A DNA stretch of 64,000 bases from Ornithinibacillus massiliensis (GTDB taxonomy: Bacteria > Bacillota > Bacilli > Bacillales > Amphibacillaceae), in NCBI RefSeq assembly GCF_018310345.1, contig NZ_JAGXBY010000001.1, positions 310,001 through 374,000 on the forward strand, in the 5' to 3' direction. Within the stretch, counting starts at the first letter, position 1, and the number at the start of each line of letters is the position of its first letter. The notes below the pieces were generated by a model. It did not search any database. It had not been told where the DNA came from and saw only the letters and a program-made list of their open reading frames with translations. Shown here in pieces: positions 1-9,064 of this stretch. A program made the position numbers and the translations under genes.

Positions 1-773
1 TTCTCATATATGTAATAGACAATAGTTTGGGCACTATAAGCAGGGCCGGGTTTACCACCAAATAATGCAAAGATCTCATCGAACACTTTAAAGTTATTAA
101 TAATTGCTACAATCGAAACAAAAAATGTAGTCGGAGATAATAAAGGCACGGTAATGTGAAAGAACCGTTTAAGTGGCTTGGCACCATCGATTTGAGCTGC
201 TAAGTAATATTGCTTATCAATGTTTTGTAATCCGGCTAGGAAAATAATAATGTTATAGCCTAACCCTTTCCAAATACTCATAATAATAAGTGCAGGCATG
301 GCCCACTCTGGATCTGTTAACCACTTGATTGGATCGACTCCAAAGATGCCAAGGAAATAGTTCATCAACCCATATTCCGTATGATAAATCCAACGCCAAA
401 CGATCGAGATCGCAACAACGGAAGTAACAAATGGAATAAAGTAGATAGAACGGAATATTCCTCGTAATCGAATGTTCGAGTTTAACATGATTGCGATGAC
501 TAATGAGATAACAATGGATGCTGGTACTACCCCGAGAACAAAAATGAACGTGTTCTTAACCGATGTCCAAAATTCATGATCCTGAAAAATGTAAGAAAAA
601 TTATCCCATCCGTACTCATAAACATCATCATTGAAATAATCATAATCGGTATAAAAGCTCATGATAAAAGACTTAATAATCGGATAGATATTGAAAACAC
701 CTAATATAACGAGTGCTGGTAATAAATATAGAAGAGCTTTTAATGTACTGGATAATGTTGGTTTTAGATTCAA
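1..773 (-). CDS. Sugar ABC transporter permease (MalF/UgpA type), 3' end cut by window
   Basis: Inner-membrane permease of a binding-protein-dependent sugar importer. The frame is open from the window edge to a TTG start at 773 preceded by an AAGGAGGG ribosome binding site. The N-terminus reads MNLKPTLSSTLKALLYLLP, followed by a first membrane segment (ALVILGVFNIYPIIKSF), the usual start of MalF/UgpA-type permeases, and a periplasmic stretch containing WDNFSYIFQD. It lies 12 bp downstream of the ATPase gene on the same strand, so the two form an operon. The substrate cannot be read from this piece. The C-terminal part, including most of the EAA loop region, may be incomplete. Confidence 0.85.
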   Translation of the reverse strand, partial: MNLKPTLSSTLKALLYLLPALVILGVFNIYPIIKSFIMSFYTDYDYFNDDVYEYGWDNFSYIFQDHEFWTSVKNTFIFVLGVVPASIVISLVIAIMLNSNIRLRGIFRSIYFIPFVTSVVAISIVWRWIYHTEYGLMNYFLGIFGVDPIKWLTDPEWAMPALIIMSIWKGLGYNIIIFLAGLQNIDKQYYLAAQIDGAKPLKRFFHITVPLLSPTTFFVSIVAIINNFKVFDEIFALFGGKPGPAYSAQTIVYYIYE

Positions 774-785
774 CAAAAGCCCTCC

Positions 786-1871
786 TTATTCATTTTTTAA
801 CCCTAAATTCGCTTCTGTCTTTGCATCAAATAGGTGGAAACGATCATTCCGAATCGTTAAATCTACTGCGTCCCCTGGCTGAATCGTAAATTCGGGGTCT
901 ACTAGGGCACGAATAGAATGTCGGCCAATCGTGGCAGATAGTAATGTATCTCGACCGATTCTTTCAACTAATTCAACAAGGGCCGTTAAGCGTATTTCTG
1001 ATGTGTCTTTTGCAATGGTCCAATCTTCCGCACGTACACCTAATAATGCCTCATTAGATGAGGATAATGCTTGATTTATGGTAAGTGGGTTAGGGAAGGA
1101 CTGTTCGGTATCCTTAATGGTAATACTTCCTTCATTTAACATTACGGGAATCATATTGAGAGGCGGACTCCCCATGAACTTACCTACGAATGCATTTTCA
1201 GGAAAATCATACATATCCTGAGGCGGGCTATATTGTTGATATTTCCCATCCTTCATAAGTAAGATCCTATCTGAAATACTCATCGCCTCTTCTTGGTCAT
1301 GGGTTACGAAAATGGTTGTAATCCCGACCTCTTGCTGAATTCGGCGAATTTCTTCGCGCATTTCTAATCGAAGTCTAGCATCTAGGTTTGATAATGGTTC
1401 ATCTAGTAATAATAGATTCGGCTTTTTAACAAGGGCACGAGCAATGGCTACGCGTTGCTGTTGGCCACCAGAAAGTTGCTTTGGCTTACGGTCTAGCAAA
1501 TGTTCGATTTGGACAAGCTTGGCCATTTCAATTGCTCTTTCTTCCGCTTCTTTTTTAGGTACTTTTGCCATCTTTAATGGAAACATGATGTTTTTCAGTA
1601 CAGATAGATGCGGGTAGAGGGCATAATTTTGAAATACCATGCCAATCCCGCGGTCTTCGGGCTCTATATCATTGACTAACTTGTCACCGAAATAGAGTTT
1701 CCCAGAAGATGGCTTATATAATCCTGCTAGCATAAATAATGTTGTACTTTTCCCACACCCGCTTGGGCCAAGAAGGCATACTAGCTCTCCTTCATTAATC
1801 GTGACCGTTAGATTGTCTACAGCGGTAATATCATCAAACTTCATTGAGATATTGTTTAACGCTAGTTTCAA
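786..1871 (-). CDS. Sugar ABC transporter ATP-binding protein (UgpC/MsmK type)
   Basis: Cytoplasmic ATPase that powers the adjacent permease. Walker A (GPSGCGKST), Q-loop (MVFQNYALYPHLSV), signature (LSGGQQQR), Walker B (LLLLDEPLSNLDA) and H-loop (VTHDQEEA) are all intact. A C-terminal TOBE/OB region of about 120 residues (LLGVRAEDW onward) is typical of the MalK/UgpC group. I start at the TTG at 1871 because AGGAGGT sits just upstream; an ATG at 1913 would add 14 unconserved residues. MalK-group ATPases are often shared among several sugar importers, so the substrate is open. Length of about 361 residues is normal for the family. Confidence 0.9.
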   Translation of the reverse strand: MKLALNNISMKFDDITAVDNLTVTINEGELVCLLGPSGCGKSTTLFMLAGLYKPSSGKLYFGDKLVNDIEPEDRGIGMVFQNYALYPHLSVLKNIMFPLKMAKVPKKEAEERAIEMAKLVQIEHLLDRKPKQLSGGQQQRVAIARALVKKPNLLLLDEPLSNLDARLRLEMREEIRRIQQEVGITTIFVTHDQEEAMSISDRILLMKDGKYQQYSPPQDMYDFPENAFVGKFMGSPPLNMIPVMLNEGSITIKDTEQSFPNPLTINQALSSSNEALLGVRAEDWTIAKDTSEIRLTALVELVERIGRDTLLSATIGRHSIRALVDPEFTIQPGDAVDLTIRNDRFHLFDAKTEANLGLKNE

Positions 1872-2003
1872 GTTGTAACCTCCTAAAATAATACCTAAGT
1901 CGACAAATTTCATTATATAGATGTTCTACTAAGCCAATGTAAAGCGGGGGTAAGAATAATGTAAATTTATTGTTGTTTACTAGAATGATAGATTTTATAG
2001 CAT

Positions 2004-2036
2004 AATAAAAAGCGCCTCAGAAATTCTGAAGCGCTT
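2004..2036 (-). terminator. Rho-independent terminator after yetF-like gene
   Basis: On the minus strand an 11-bp arm (AAGCGCTTCAG) pairs with CTGAGGCGCTT across a 5-nt loop and runs into TTTATT, directly behind the stop of the gene at 2042. Confidence 0.8.
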
Positions 2037-2041
2037 AGAAA

Positions 2042-2773
2042 TTAATGCTTAATCGGCGGAATCGTAATAGAATGATCATCATATAACGAGATCTGTAATT
2101 CTAAATATTTATTAATGGAAGCAAAGAATACCTTATCCACCTCATCAATTCCTTGCTGTGATAGCTGTGTTCGTATCCAATCCTCATCAACGTTTAAATC
2201 AGCTAAAACATCCGTGTATATCGTTCCTTCTATAATGACAGGAAACGTTATGTTGGAGGTAGGGTTCATCATATTCATATCTTCTAATGTAACAGTATTT
2301 TTTAACGGCTTCTTCAAAACACTAAGCGACCCATTCGCTTCGATAATCGCTGTTTCCACATCACTGATATCAAATACATCTTTCTCTCTTAGCATTTGCA
2401 GGATATTATCTATCGAGTAACGAAGCTTTTTGAGATTTTTATGGATGAACTTGCCATTATGTATCACGATGGTAGGTTCAAAGGTAAATAATCTCCCTAT
2501 TTTCCGATTAGATATTTTCCATTTGGCGACAACTTTTTGGAGAATCCCGATTCCAATAATCGCCATGGCGGTTGGGAGATGGTGAATACTAGGATCAGCA
2601 ATATCGGCTCCAACTACCGCACCTAAGGTAACAATGATTAGGAAGTCAAAAACAGGTAACTCACCAATGGCTCGTTTCCCCATAAGTAAGGTAACGATGA
2701 GAAGCAAGGGTAAAATGGTAATAATTCTACCAAATATCAAGCCAACTTCTTTTAAAAACTCTATCATCTGCAT
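2042..2773 (-). CDS. YetF/DUF421 family membrane protein (copy 1)
   Basis: Integral membrane protein of the DUF421 (YetF) family common in spore formers. Two to three hydrophobic segments lie in the first 90 residues (IITILPLLLIVTLLMG, FLIIVTLGAVVGADIA, AMAIIGIGILQKVVA), followed by the cytoplasmic domain with the family signature around EPTIVIHNGKF and NLKKLRYSIDNILQMLRE. The start at 2773 is chosen because the longer frame adds a charged stretch not expected before the first membrane helix. A second copy lies at 14057-14758. Relatives are linked to germinant-receptor and membrane-protein stability in Bacillus, but a role here is inference. Confidence 0.85.
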   Translation of the reverse strand: MQMIEFLKEVGLIFGRIITILPLLLIVTLLMGKRAIGELPVFDFLIIVTLGAVVGADIADPSIHHLPTAMAIIGIGILQKVVAKWKISNRKIGRLFTFEPTIVIHNGKFIHKNLKKLRYSIDNILQMLREKDVFDISDVETAIIEANGSLSVLKKPLKNTVTLEDMNMMNPTSNITFPVIIEGTIYTDVLADLNVDEDWIRTQLSQQGIDEVDKVFFASINKYLELQISLYDDHSITIPPIKH

Positions 2774-3056
2774 ACCACTTTCTATAATTAATCTTTTATA
2801 GTACCTTTTCTTCCCAAATGGAGTGGAATACATACCTAGAGGATGGAGGAATGAAAAAAACTAGATGATGCGGATACATGATATAATAGTGCGAGAGAAT
2901 CGTTTTCATACTGTAGTACTGAATATGCAATGATTGAAAAGATTATCCTTTGCTTTAAGAAGAGATTTGAATAGGGTGTCCATGGGGGAGTCCTACATGA
3001 TCTTAAGAAACCTTAATGCGAAATAGAAAATTTAAATTGTGAGGAGCCTGTTAACT

Positions 3057-3392
3057 ATGAATTTACCTAATTGCCCAACGTGTAACTCAGAATATACATA
3101 TGAGGACGGAACCATGCTCATTTGCCCGGAGTGCGGCTATGAATGGGTGCTTAATCAAGAGCAAGACAGTGGGGAAGAGCTAGTTATAAAAGATGCCAAT
3201 GGCAATATATTACACGATGGCGATACGGTAACCGTTATAAAGGACTTGAAAGTAAAAGGCAGCTCTTCTGTGTTAAAGCAAGGAACAAAGGTGAAGGGCA
3301 TTCGCTTAGTAGACGGTGACCACAATATTGATTGTAAAATCGCTGGTTTTGGCGCCATGCAGTTAAAGTCGGAGTATGTTAAGAAAGTATAG
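3057..3392 (+). CDS. YjdM/PhnA family zinc-ribbon protein
   Basis: Small cytoplasmic protein of 111 residues. An N-terminal zinc ribbon ([22 protein letters not shown]) is followed by the PhnA domain ([28 protein letters not shown] to [15 protein letters not shown]). This matches the YjdM/PhnA family, which despite the old name is not a phosphonatase and has no settled function. Start at the ATG at 3057, behind GAGGAG. It is monocistronic, with its own terminator. Confidence 0.9.
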   Translation: MNLPNCPTCNSEYTYEDGTMLICPECGYEWVLNQEQDSGEELVIKDANGNILHDGDTVTVIKDLKVKGSSSVLKQGTKVKGIRLVDGDHNIDCKIAGFGAMQLKSEYVKKV

Positions 3393-3405
3393 CGAAGTAA
3401 ACAAA

Positions 3406-3440
3406 GGAGGCGCATCCCATTTAAGCGGGCGCGCCTTTTT
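3406..3440 (+). terminator. Terminator after phnA-like gene
   Basis: AGGCGC pairs with GCGCCT across a short loop and is followed by five T residues. Confidence 0.7.
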
Positions 3441-3446
3441 CCTTCA

Positions 3447-3875
3447 TTATTTACCCTTTAAATCGTTCTCCTGCAACCTTCGAACATGATCTGAATGATA
3501 AGGGGAACCTTCAACTTCATTCACCACACTAAATGGATTTCCATCCGGATCGAAAAAGTCAAAGAACTTCATCCCGCCAAAGTCGTCTACTTCAGTCGTC
3601 ACAACACCATGATCATGAAAATGTTGGTGGGTAGATTCAATATCCTCCACAACAAAGTTATAATAACTGTTTTTTTGATTACCTGTTGTCGTAAACTCTG
3701 TCGGCTGTTGGGAATCTACTTTTACTAAGGCAAGTTGTGTTGAACCAATTGGTAAATAAAAACCGGCCCCATCTTCCCAACTATCAATCTTTTTCACTCC
3801 GAGAAATTTCTCATACCACGCAGTTGATTTTTCGATGTCTGTTACCGGAATAAAAATACTCCCTATTTTGAACAT
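3447..3875 (-). CDS. VOC (glyoxalase/bleomycin-resistance fold) protein
   Basis: Protein of 142 residues with one VOC module pair: the start IGSIFIPVTDIEKSTAWYEKFLG and the end FFDFFDPDGNPFSVVNE are the usual beta-alpha-beta-beta-beta landmarks. Histidine and glutamate positions could bind a metal, but the substrate cannot be deduced. It is divergent from the ECF sigma gene at 3971 with about 95 bp between, so they may share a control region. Notably, the C-terminus of that sigma factor carries a similar VOC-like ending. Confidence 0.85.
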   Translation of the reverse strand: MFKIGSIFIPVTDIEKSTAWYEKFLGVKKIDSWEDGAGFYLPIGSTQLALVKVDSQQPTEFTTTGNQKNSYYNFVVEDIESTHQHFHDHGVVTTEVDDFGGMKFFDFFDPDGNPFSVVNEVEGSPYHSDHVRRLQENDLKGK

Positions 3876-3970
3876 AATGTCCCTCCTTCATACGAAATTC
3901 CTCCTTATAACGTATATAATAGTAGAAAAGTTACCTGTTTTAAAAATATTTTTCAAATAAGGTGTAAATC

Positions 3971-4618
3971 ATGATCGTTCCGAATTTAGAAATGCAGATT
4001 CATAAGCTATATAAATATTGCTTAAAGCTAACTGGAGACCCTTGGTTAGCGGAAGACCTTGTCCAGGAAACGATGCTCAAAGTCTTTGTGTTAAAACAAA
4101 AAGAACCCCAACGGGAATTTACCCATTCCTTTTTTTGTACAGTAGCTAGAAACCTACTAATTGATGATAGAAGGAAACAAAAGGGGGAGAGTGTTGCTTA
4201 CGAGGATATATACGGTAAGGAAGACAACTTATTAGAATTGGATGGTTTAATGGAAATCGTATTAACGAGGTTGCCTCTAAAGTATACGATGCTGATTACC
4301 TTAAAGGATGTATTCGGCTATAGCTCTAAGGAGATCGCTTCCATGCTGCGAGTGAGTAATGAAGTAGTAAAAACAGCACTTCATCGTTCTAGAAAAAAGC
4401 TACAGTCAACGAAAGAGATAGGGACGGAGCGGAAACCAGAATACAATGAAATGATTTCTGGACTATTACAAGCTATCAAACAGTCAGATCCAATTAAGAT
4501 ATTCCATTATTATCGACAATTAGAAGCAAGTAATTTTCGAGTGAGAAGAATGCCTGGGCAGTCTGTTTTTCATGTGATTGATCCAGATGGGAATGTATTG
4601 GAGTTATTATCGTCATAG
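3971..4618 (+). CDS. ECF-type RNA polymerase sigma factor with VOC-like C-terminal tail
   Basis: Sigma-70 family protein of 215 residues. Region 2 (YKYCLKLTGDPWLAEDLVQETMLKVF) covers about residues 13-40, and region 4 (LPLKYTMLITLKDVFGYSSKEIASML, then VVKTALHRSRKKL) about 96-145. The last 55 residues are not part of a standard ECF factor and end FRVRRMPGQSVFHVIDPDGN, which resembles the second half of a VOC domain. No anti-sigma gene is adjacent. Its neighbour, a divergent VOC protein, makes a shared ligand or regulatory link possible, but this is inference. Confidence 0.85.
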   Translation: MIVPNLEMQIHKLYKYCLKLTGDPWLAEDLVQETMLKVFVLKQKEPQREFTHSFFCTVARNLLIDDRRKQKGESVAYEDIYGKEDNLLELDGLMEIVLTRLPLKYTMLITLKDVFGYSSKEIASMLRVSNEVVKTALHRSRKKLQSTKEIGTERKPEYNEMISGLLQAIKQSDPIKIFHYYRQLEASNFRVRRMPGQSVFHVIDPDGNVLELLSS

Positions 4619-4635
4619 AATAAAAAAGAGAAGTG

Positions 4636-4678
4636 TGGCTGAGACAAAGTGTTCGCTGAGTCCCAGCCTTTGGTAGGG
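4636..4678 (+). terminator. Probable terminator between sigma gene and HTH-beta gene
   Basis: Imperfect hairpin (GGCTGAGAC with GTCCCAGCC) followed by TTT, between two convergent genes. Confidence 0.5.
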
Positions 4679-4683
4679 GAATG

Positions 4684-5730
4684 TTATAGTTTCCCGATAT
4701 AAGTTAACGCTTTAGTATTAAGAGAATCTGCTCCACCATCTAATATCTTTCGTACATCATTTAGTGTCGTAGTGAGATCTACAGATTCACCTTCTATTCC
4801 AGAGTATTCTTTCGCTACATAAAATGGCTGTGTTAGATAGGCTTCTAGACGTTCTCCTCTATGATAAATCTCCTTATCTGCTTCTGGAATTTTATCTAGT
4901 CCACGCACCGTGACGATAGAACGTAGCTCTCGATAACGGCGTAATAATTTTCTAGCTCTTTGTTGTGTAAATAGATGATGTTGGTCTAGGTGAGCTCCCT
5001 CTAGAACAGAAGAAGTAGAAAAGATTGGATTGATAGCAGGGAAGCTATGTCTTGCTGCGAGGTCGGCATCAAAGTATAGTAATGTTTCTAAAGGTCCATA
5101 TGGTAGATCCTCATCTACGACAGTTCCTTTTAAATCAAGTAGGAAAGTAGTAATAGATTTTAAATCATATGCTTGAAGCTGGTCTTGTAGCTCAAATATC
5201 TCACCAGTTAAAACATGAGAACGATCTGCTGTGAATATAATTTCTTGCTCTACTCCAATGGTAATCATTTGTTCATAAGCTTTTTCAATCGAGTCTACCA
5301 CATTAACTACATCAAAGTCTGTTAAATCCTTCAACTCCGGATGGTTTCCTTCTGGTTTTAATAGAATTATGGAATATCCATCATCATGAAGCCTATAAAA
5401 CAACTCTCTTAACAAAACAAGCTGCCCCATTCCTGGACGGGCTACTAAGCCAACAGTCCCACCTTTAGATATAGGTGCAAACAAATCCAATGTTTTAATT
5501 TTGGTTTCGATCATTTCCACTGACTCCCCTCTTATAATTAGCTCATCTAAACTACATTTAGCGAGTGTTGCAAGTGCAACTAAGGTCTTTACTTCAGCGC
5601 GTTCAATTGGAATTTTTCCTGTACATAGATTCGAAACAGTAGCCGGTCGTAAGCCAATTGATTTGGCCGCACTGGTTAGATTCGGTACTCTTCTACGCAA
5701 TAATGAAACATTTAAACGTATCGTTTCCAT
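4684..5730 (-). CDS. HTH protein fused to F1-ATPase beta-subunit-like domain
   Basis: Residues 10-68 form an XRE-like helix-turn-helix (AAKSIGLRPATVSNLCTGKI is the core). Residues 75-348 resemble the nucleotide-binding and C-terminal helical domains of the F1-ATPase beta subunit: SKGGTVGLVARPGMGQLVLL aligns with the beta P-loop segment, and GLDKIPEADKEIYHRGERLE, then YVAKEYSG, with the DELSEEDK region and its follow-on. The P-loop lacks the catalytic lysine (Q103 where GKT is expected), so hydrolysis is unlikely. The N-terminal beta-barrel is missing and replaced by the HTH. This suggests a DNA-binding nucleotide sensor. It is divergent from mqo across 318 bp and has a strong AAGGAGGTGA site. 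Confidence 0.8.
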   Translation of the reverse strand: METIRLNVSLLRRRVPNLTSAAKSIGLRPATVSNLCTGKIPIERAEVKTLVALATLAKCSLDELIIRGESVEMIETKIKTLDLFAPISKGGTVGLVARPGMGQLVLLRELFYRLHDDGYSIILLKPEGNHPELKDLTDFDVVNVVDSIEKAYEQMITIGVEQEIIFTADRSHVLTGEIFELQDQLQAYDLKSITTFLLDLKGTVVDEDLPYGPLETLLYFDADLAARHSFPAINPIFSTSSVLEGAHLDQHHLFTQQRARKLLRRYRELRSIVTVRGLDKIPEADKEIYHRGERLEAYLTQPFYVAKEYSGIEGESVDLTTTLNDVRKILDGGADSLNTKALTYIGKL

Positions 5731-6048
5731 CTGATTTTCACCTCCTTACTTCATATAGTAATGTAGATTACGTTTAAAGGCAATAACAAATTACTCCGAA
5801 AAGTAATTTTATTTACAAAGTGGTAGTTGACTGGAATTGACACCGTTTTACAGGGTGAGGCAATAAAAAGTAATACTAGAAAATATCGATTAATAAATAC
5901 CAATTAATATATAATTCGAAAAAAATCTGCTAAACTAGTAATATGTTATAATGATTTTAGAAAATAATTTTTGTAAGGCGTGAATATTTCTAAAATTGGA
6001 TGCGCCTACAATTGATTTAAGCACTTCTAGAAGATAGGGATGGGGAAA
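5731..6048. other. Divergent regulatory region of HTH-beta gene and mqo
   Basis: About 318 bp without a gene. A TATAAT box at 5947-5952 points toward mqo, without a clear -35. The stretch is AT-rich, with repeated AATTAATA-like words near 5888-5915. It is the natural place for binding by the divergently encoded HTH protein; no operator palindrome was convincing. Confidence 0.4.
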
Positions 6049-7548
6049 ATGAGCAACAATGGAATGAAAACAGATGTTATCTTAATTGGTGCCGGCATCA
6101 TGAGTGCAACATTGGGGTCATTGCTTAAAGAATTGGTACCAGATTGGAAGATTACCGTATTGGAGCAACTAAGAGAGCCAGGGGTAGAAAGCTCGAACGA
6201 ATGGAATAATGCTGGAACAGGGCACTCGGCATTATGTGAGTTAAACTATACTCCTGAGAGATCAGATGGATCTATTGATATTAAGAAAGCAATCAATATC
6301 AATGAACAGTTTCAGCTTTCTAGACAATTCTGGTCTTACCTGGTGGATAAGGGGTTAATTAAACATCCAGAAGACTTTGTTATGCCACTGCCGCATATGA
6401 GCTTAGTACAAGGGGAAAAAGACGTAGAATTTTTGAAAAAAAGGTTTGAAGCGCTGTCAAAAAGTCCGCTATTTAGTGGAATGGAATTCTCCCATAATCC
6501 GGATAAGCTAAAGGAATGGATTCCAGTTATTATGGAGGGTCGTCATTCTGATGAACCGATAGCAGCTACGAAGATTGATTCTGGTACGGATGTTAACTTT
6601 GGGGCATTAACACGTACATTATTTGATCATTTACGAGAAAAAGATGTAACGATTAACTATAATCATAGTGTAAAAAATATGAAACGCACCAGTGACGGTT
6701 CCTGGGAATTGAAGGTAAAAAATCTTGAAAGCGGAACCGTAGAATATCACACTGCTAAATTTGTCTTTCTTGGTGCAGGTGGAGGTAGCTTACACTTACT
6801 GCAAAAATCTGGAATCCCAGAAGGAAAAGGTATTGGTGGATTCCCTGTAAGTGGATTATTTATGGTATGTAATAATCCAGAAGTGGTGGAAAAACACCAG
6901 GCGAAAGTATATGGAAAGGCTAAGGTTGGTGCGCCACCGATGTCTGTACCACACTTAGACACGAGATATATTGATAATAAGAAATCATTATTATTTGGAC
7001 CGTTTGCAGGATTTTCTCCGAAGTTCCTAAAGACGGGTTCATACTTTGATTTAATTCGCTCAGTAAAACCACATAATGTGTTCAATATGATCGGAGCGGG
7101 CGTTAAGAATTTCTCCCTAACGAAATACTTAATCCAGCAGGTCTTATTAACGAAAGAAAAACGAATGGAAGAATTACGTGAGTTTATCCCAGAAGCTAAA
7201 AGTGAAGACTGGGATATGGTCGTGGCAGGTCAACGTGTGCAAGTAATTAAGGAGACAGAAGCAGGCGGTAAAGGAACCCTTCAATTTGGTACAGAAGTAG
7301 TTAGTGCAGCAGATGGGTCAATCGCTGCATTGCTAGGTGCTTCACCAGGAGCATCTACCGCGGTGCATGTAATGCTTGAAGTCATAGCAAAATGCTTCCC
7401 AGAACGCATGCAAGAGTGGGAACCCAAAATTAAAGAAATGATCCCATCATATGGACGTTCTTTATCTGATAATCCGGCATTAGCTAAAGAAGTATTAGAA
7501 CGGACGGCAAAAACACTTGGGCTAATTAATAGTTATCAAGAAGCATAG
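6049..7548 (+). CDS. mqo: Malate:quinone oxidoreductase
   Basis: FAD-dependent peripheral membrane enzyme that oxidises malate to oxaloacetate and passes electrons to quinone, replacing or supplementing malate dehydrogenase in the TCA cycle. The dinucleotide-binding start [20 protein letters not shown], the family stretch [21 protein letters not shown] and the C-terminal [12 protein letters not shown] are diagnostic. Length of about 499 residues is normal. The ATG at 6049 is preferred over the ATG nine bases earlier because GGGG precedes it. A strong terminator follows, so it is a single-gene unit, possibly controlled by the divergent HTH-beta protein. Confidence 0.95.
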   Translation: MSNNGMKTDVILIGAGIMSATLGSLLKELVPDWKITVLEQLREPGVESSNEWNNAGTGHSALCELNYTPERSDGSIDIKKAININEQFQLSRQFWSYLVDKGLIKHPEDFVMPLPHMSLVQGEKDVEFLKKRFEALSKSPLFSGMEFSHNPDKLKEWIPVIMEGRHSDEPIAATKIDSGTDVNFGALTRTLFDHLREKDVTINYNHSVKNMKRTSDGSWELKVKNLESGTVEYHTAKFVFLGAGGGSLHLLQKSGIPEGKGIGGFPVSGLFMVCNNPEVVEKHQAKVYGKAKVGAPPMSVPHLDTRYIDNKKSLLFGPFAGFSPKFLKTGSYFDLIRSVKPHNVFNMIGAGVKNFSLTKYLIQQVLLTKEKRMEELREFIPEAKSEDWDMVVAGQRVQVIKETEAGGKGTLQFGTEVVSAADGSIAALLGASPGASTAVHVMLEVIAKCFPERMQEWEPKIKEMIPSYGRSLSDNPALAKEVLERTAKTLGLINSYQEA

Positions 7549-7574
7549 GGACGAAAGTACGGCCCCTAAAGTTA

Positions 7575-7610
7575 GGCTCTGTAGAATGTAACGTCTACAG
7601 AGCTTTTTTA
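7575..7610 (+). terminator. Terminator after mqo
   Basis: Perfect 10-bp stem (GCTCTGTAGA with TCTACAGAGC), 8-nt loop, then seven T residues. Confidence 0.9.
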
Positions 7611-7655
7611 ATAGGGCGAGATACTTTTTATAGGTCCTAGGACGGAGGATAAAAT

Positions 7656-8405
7656 ATGAAACAAATCTATGCTTTTGAAAAAGTAGAAGACTACATGAAA
7701 CACCAACCCGTTATGGAATTTTTCATGAGTCGCTTATCCCTTTATCAACGGGAATTGGAAGAGCATTATGCTTTAACCGAATTACCCAAAGGAATCGTCT
7801 GGACTACAGCAGAACTAGCAACCGAGACTTTCTCCACGGTACCAATCCCTGCCTATACCAATAAAGACCTAATTTACTTCACACCAGACATTGAAGCTTG
7901 GAGAAGTCTTTTCTTAAGACAACTGGAGGGACTTGAGGACCCTGAAATAGAATCTTTCTATGAAACGATTTCCGAAAAACATATTTTCTCGATATTAGGG
8001 CATGAACTAACACATCATCTAGATCTGTTCCCAGATGAGTTTGATGAAGAACGAGAAGATAGTATTTGGTTTGAGGAAGGCATGTGTGAGTTTTTACCGC
8101 GGAAAGCGATGTTAGATGAACATGAATTTAATGAATTTACCAAGGTAGAAACAGAACTAGTTGCCATATTTAAAGAAAAGTACGGCAAGCATTCATTAGA
8201 TTATTTTGGTCAAGCCAGTTACAAAGGCAGTTTAACCAGTATTATGTATGACTATTGGCGAAGCTTCCTAGCCGTAAAGTATCTAGTGGAAGAATGGGCC
8301 AATGGAGATACCATGAAAGTATTTCAGGCATATCATGACTGGCATTATAAAGGAAGAAAGCAACCACTGACAGATTACTTTGGGATCAGTAGAATGTTTG
8401 ATTAA
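7656..8405 (+). CDS. Putative zinc metalloprotease (HExxH, gluzincin-like)
   Basis: Soluble protein of 249 residues without a signal peptide. The motif HELTHHLDLF (about residues 116-125) gives two zinc ligands and a catalytic glutamate, and WFEEGMCEF about 20 residues later supplies a plausible third ligand, the arrangement seen in gluzincins and in collagenase-like or basic secretory peptidase folds. A substrate cannot be named. It has a clear GGACGGAGG site and a terminator behind it, so it is transcribed alone. The family name is uncertain; the metal-binding motif is directly visible. Confidence 0.65.
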   Translation: MKQIYAFEKVEDYMKHQPVMEFFMSRLSLYQRELEEHYALTELPKGIVWTTAELATETFSTVPIPAYTNKDLIYFTPDIEAWRSLFLRQLEGLEDPEIESFYETISEKHIFSILGHELTHHLDLFPDEFDEEREDSIWFEEGMCEFLPRKAMLDEHEFNEFTKVETELVAIFKEKYGKHSLDYFGQASYKGSLTSIMYDYWRSFLAVKYLVEEWANGDTMKVFQAYHDWHYKGRKQPLTDYFGISRMFD

Positions 8406-8414
8406 TCATAGCAG

Positions 8415-8453
8415 AGGCAATCAAGATCAAGTGACGATTTTGATTGCTTTTTT
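8415..8453 (+). terminator. Terminator after metalloprotease gene
   Basis: GCAATCAA pairs with TTGATTGC and is followed by six T residues. Confidence 0.85.
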
Positions 8454-8509
8454 GTGCTTTAGATAGTGGGGGCTGTGACCAGGATGAGGGAGATACGATG
8501 GGGAAGGTA

Positions 8510-8935
8510 TCGGAGAGGGTGCGTCTGTTACCTAAACGAGGAAATAGCAGAGAAAAAGGTAACAGAGAGCGCATATCAGTGACCTAAATGCGGAAGAAGC
8601 AGGCAAAAAAGGTAATAGAGAGCGTACATCAGTGACCTAAATGCGGAAGAAGCAGCCAAAAAGGGAACGGAGAGAGTGAATCAGTGACCTAAATGCGGAA
8701 GAAACAGTGAAAAAGGTAACAGAGAGAGCACCTCAGTGACCTAAATGCGGAAGAAGCAGGCAAAAAAGGTAATAGAGAGCGTACATCAGTGACCTAAATG
8801 CGGAAGAAGTAGAGAAAAAGGTAATAGAGAGCGTACATCGGTGACCTAAATACGAAAGAAACAGCCAAAAAGGTAACAGAGAGAGCACCTCTATCCTAAC
8901 CGAGGAAGTGATGGAGAAAAAAGTAATAAATCAAG
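8510..8935. repeat. Intergenic tandem repeat, about 52.5-bp unit, eight copies
   Basis: The word GACCTAAATGCGGAAGAA recurs at 8581, 8634, 8686, 8738, 8791 and, degenerate, at 8843, a spacing of 52 or 53 bp. Degenerate edge copies are near 8529 (TTACCTAAACGAGG) and 8895 (ATCCTAACCGAGG). Each unit also holds GGTAAYAGAGAG. No frame is open through it. It fills the space between a terminator and a MerR-type promoter. Confidence 0.9.
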
Positions 8936-9007
8936 CCATCTACACCCCTATAATCCAATATCAATAAACCATCATAATAAAATATCAAATTATTTTGTAT
9001 ATATCTA

Positions 9008-9038
9008 TTGAACATCACGTAACGTGTTGTTTTATACT
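9008..9038 (+). promoter_or_regulatory. MerR-type promoter and operator
   Basis: A -35 box TTGAAC (9008-9013) and a -10 box TATACT (9033-9038) are 19 bp apart, the over-long spacing used by MerR-family regulators. The spacer carries a dyad, AACA-CACGT-ACGTG-TGTT, covering about 9011-9031. The downstream gene encodes a MerR protein, so self-regulation is expected. Confidence 0.8.
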
Positions 9039-9064
9039 TAAGAAAATTGGGAAAGGGTGGTGTC

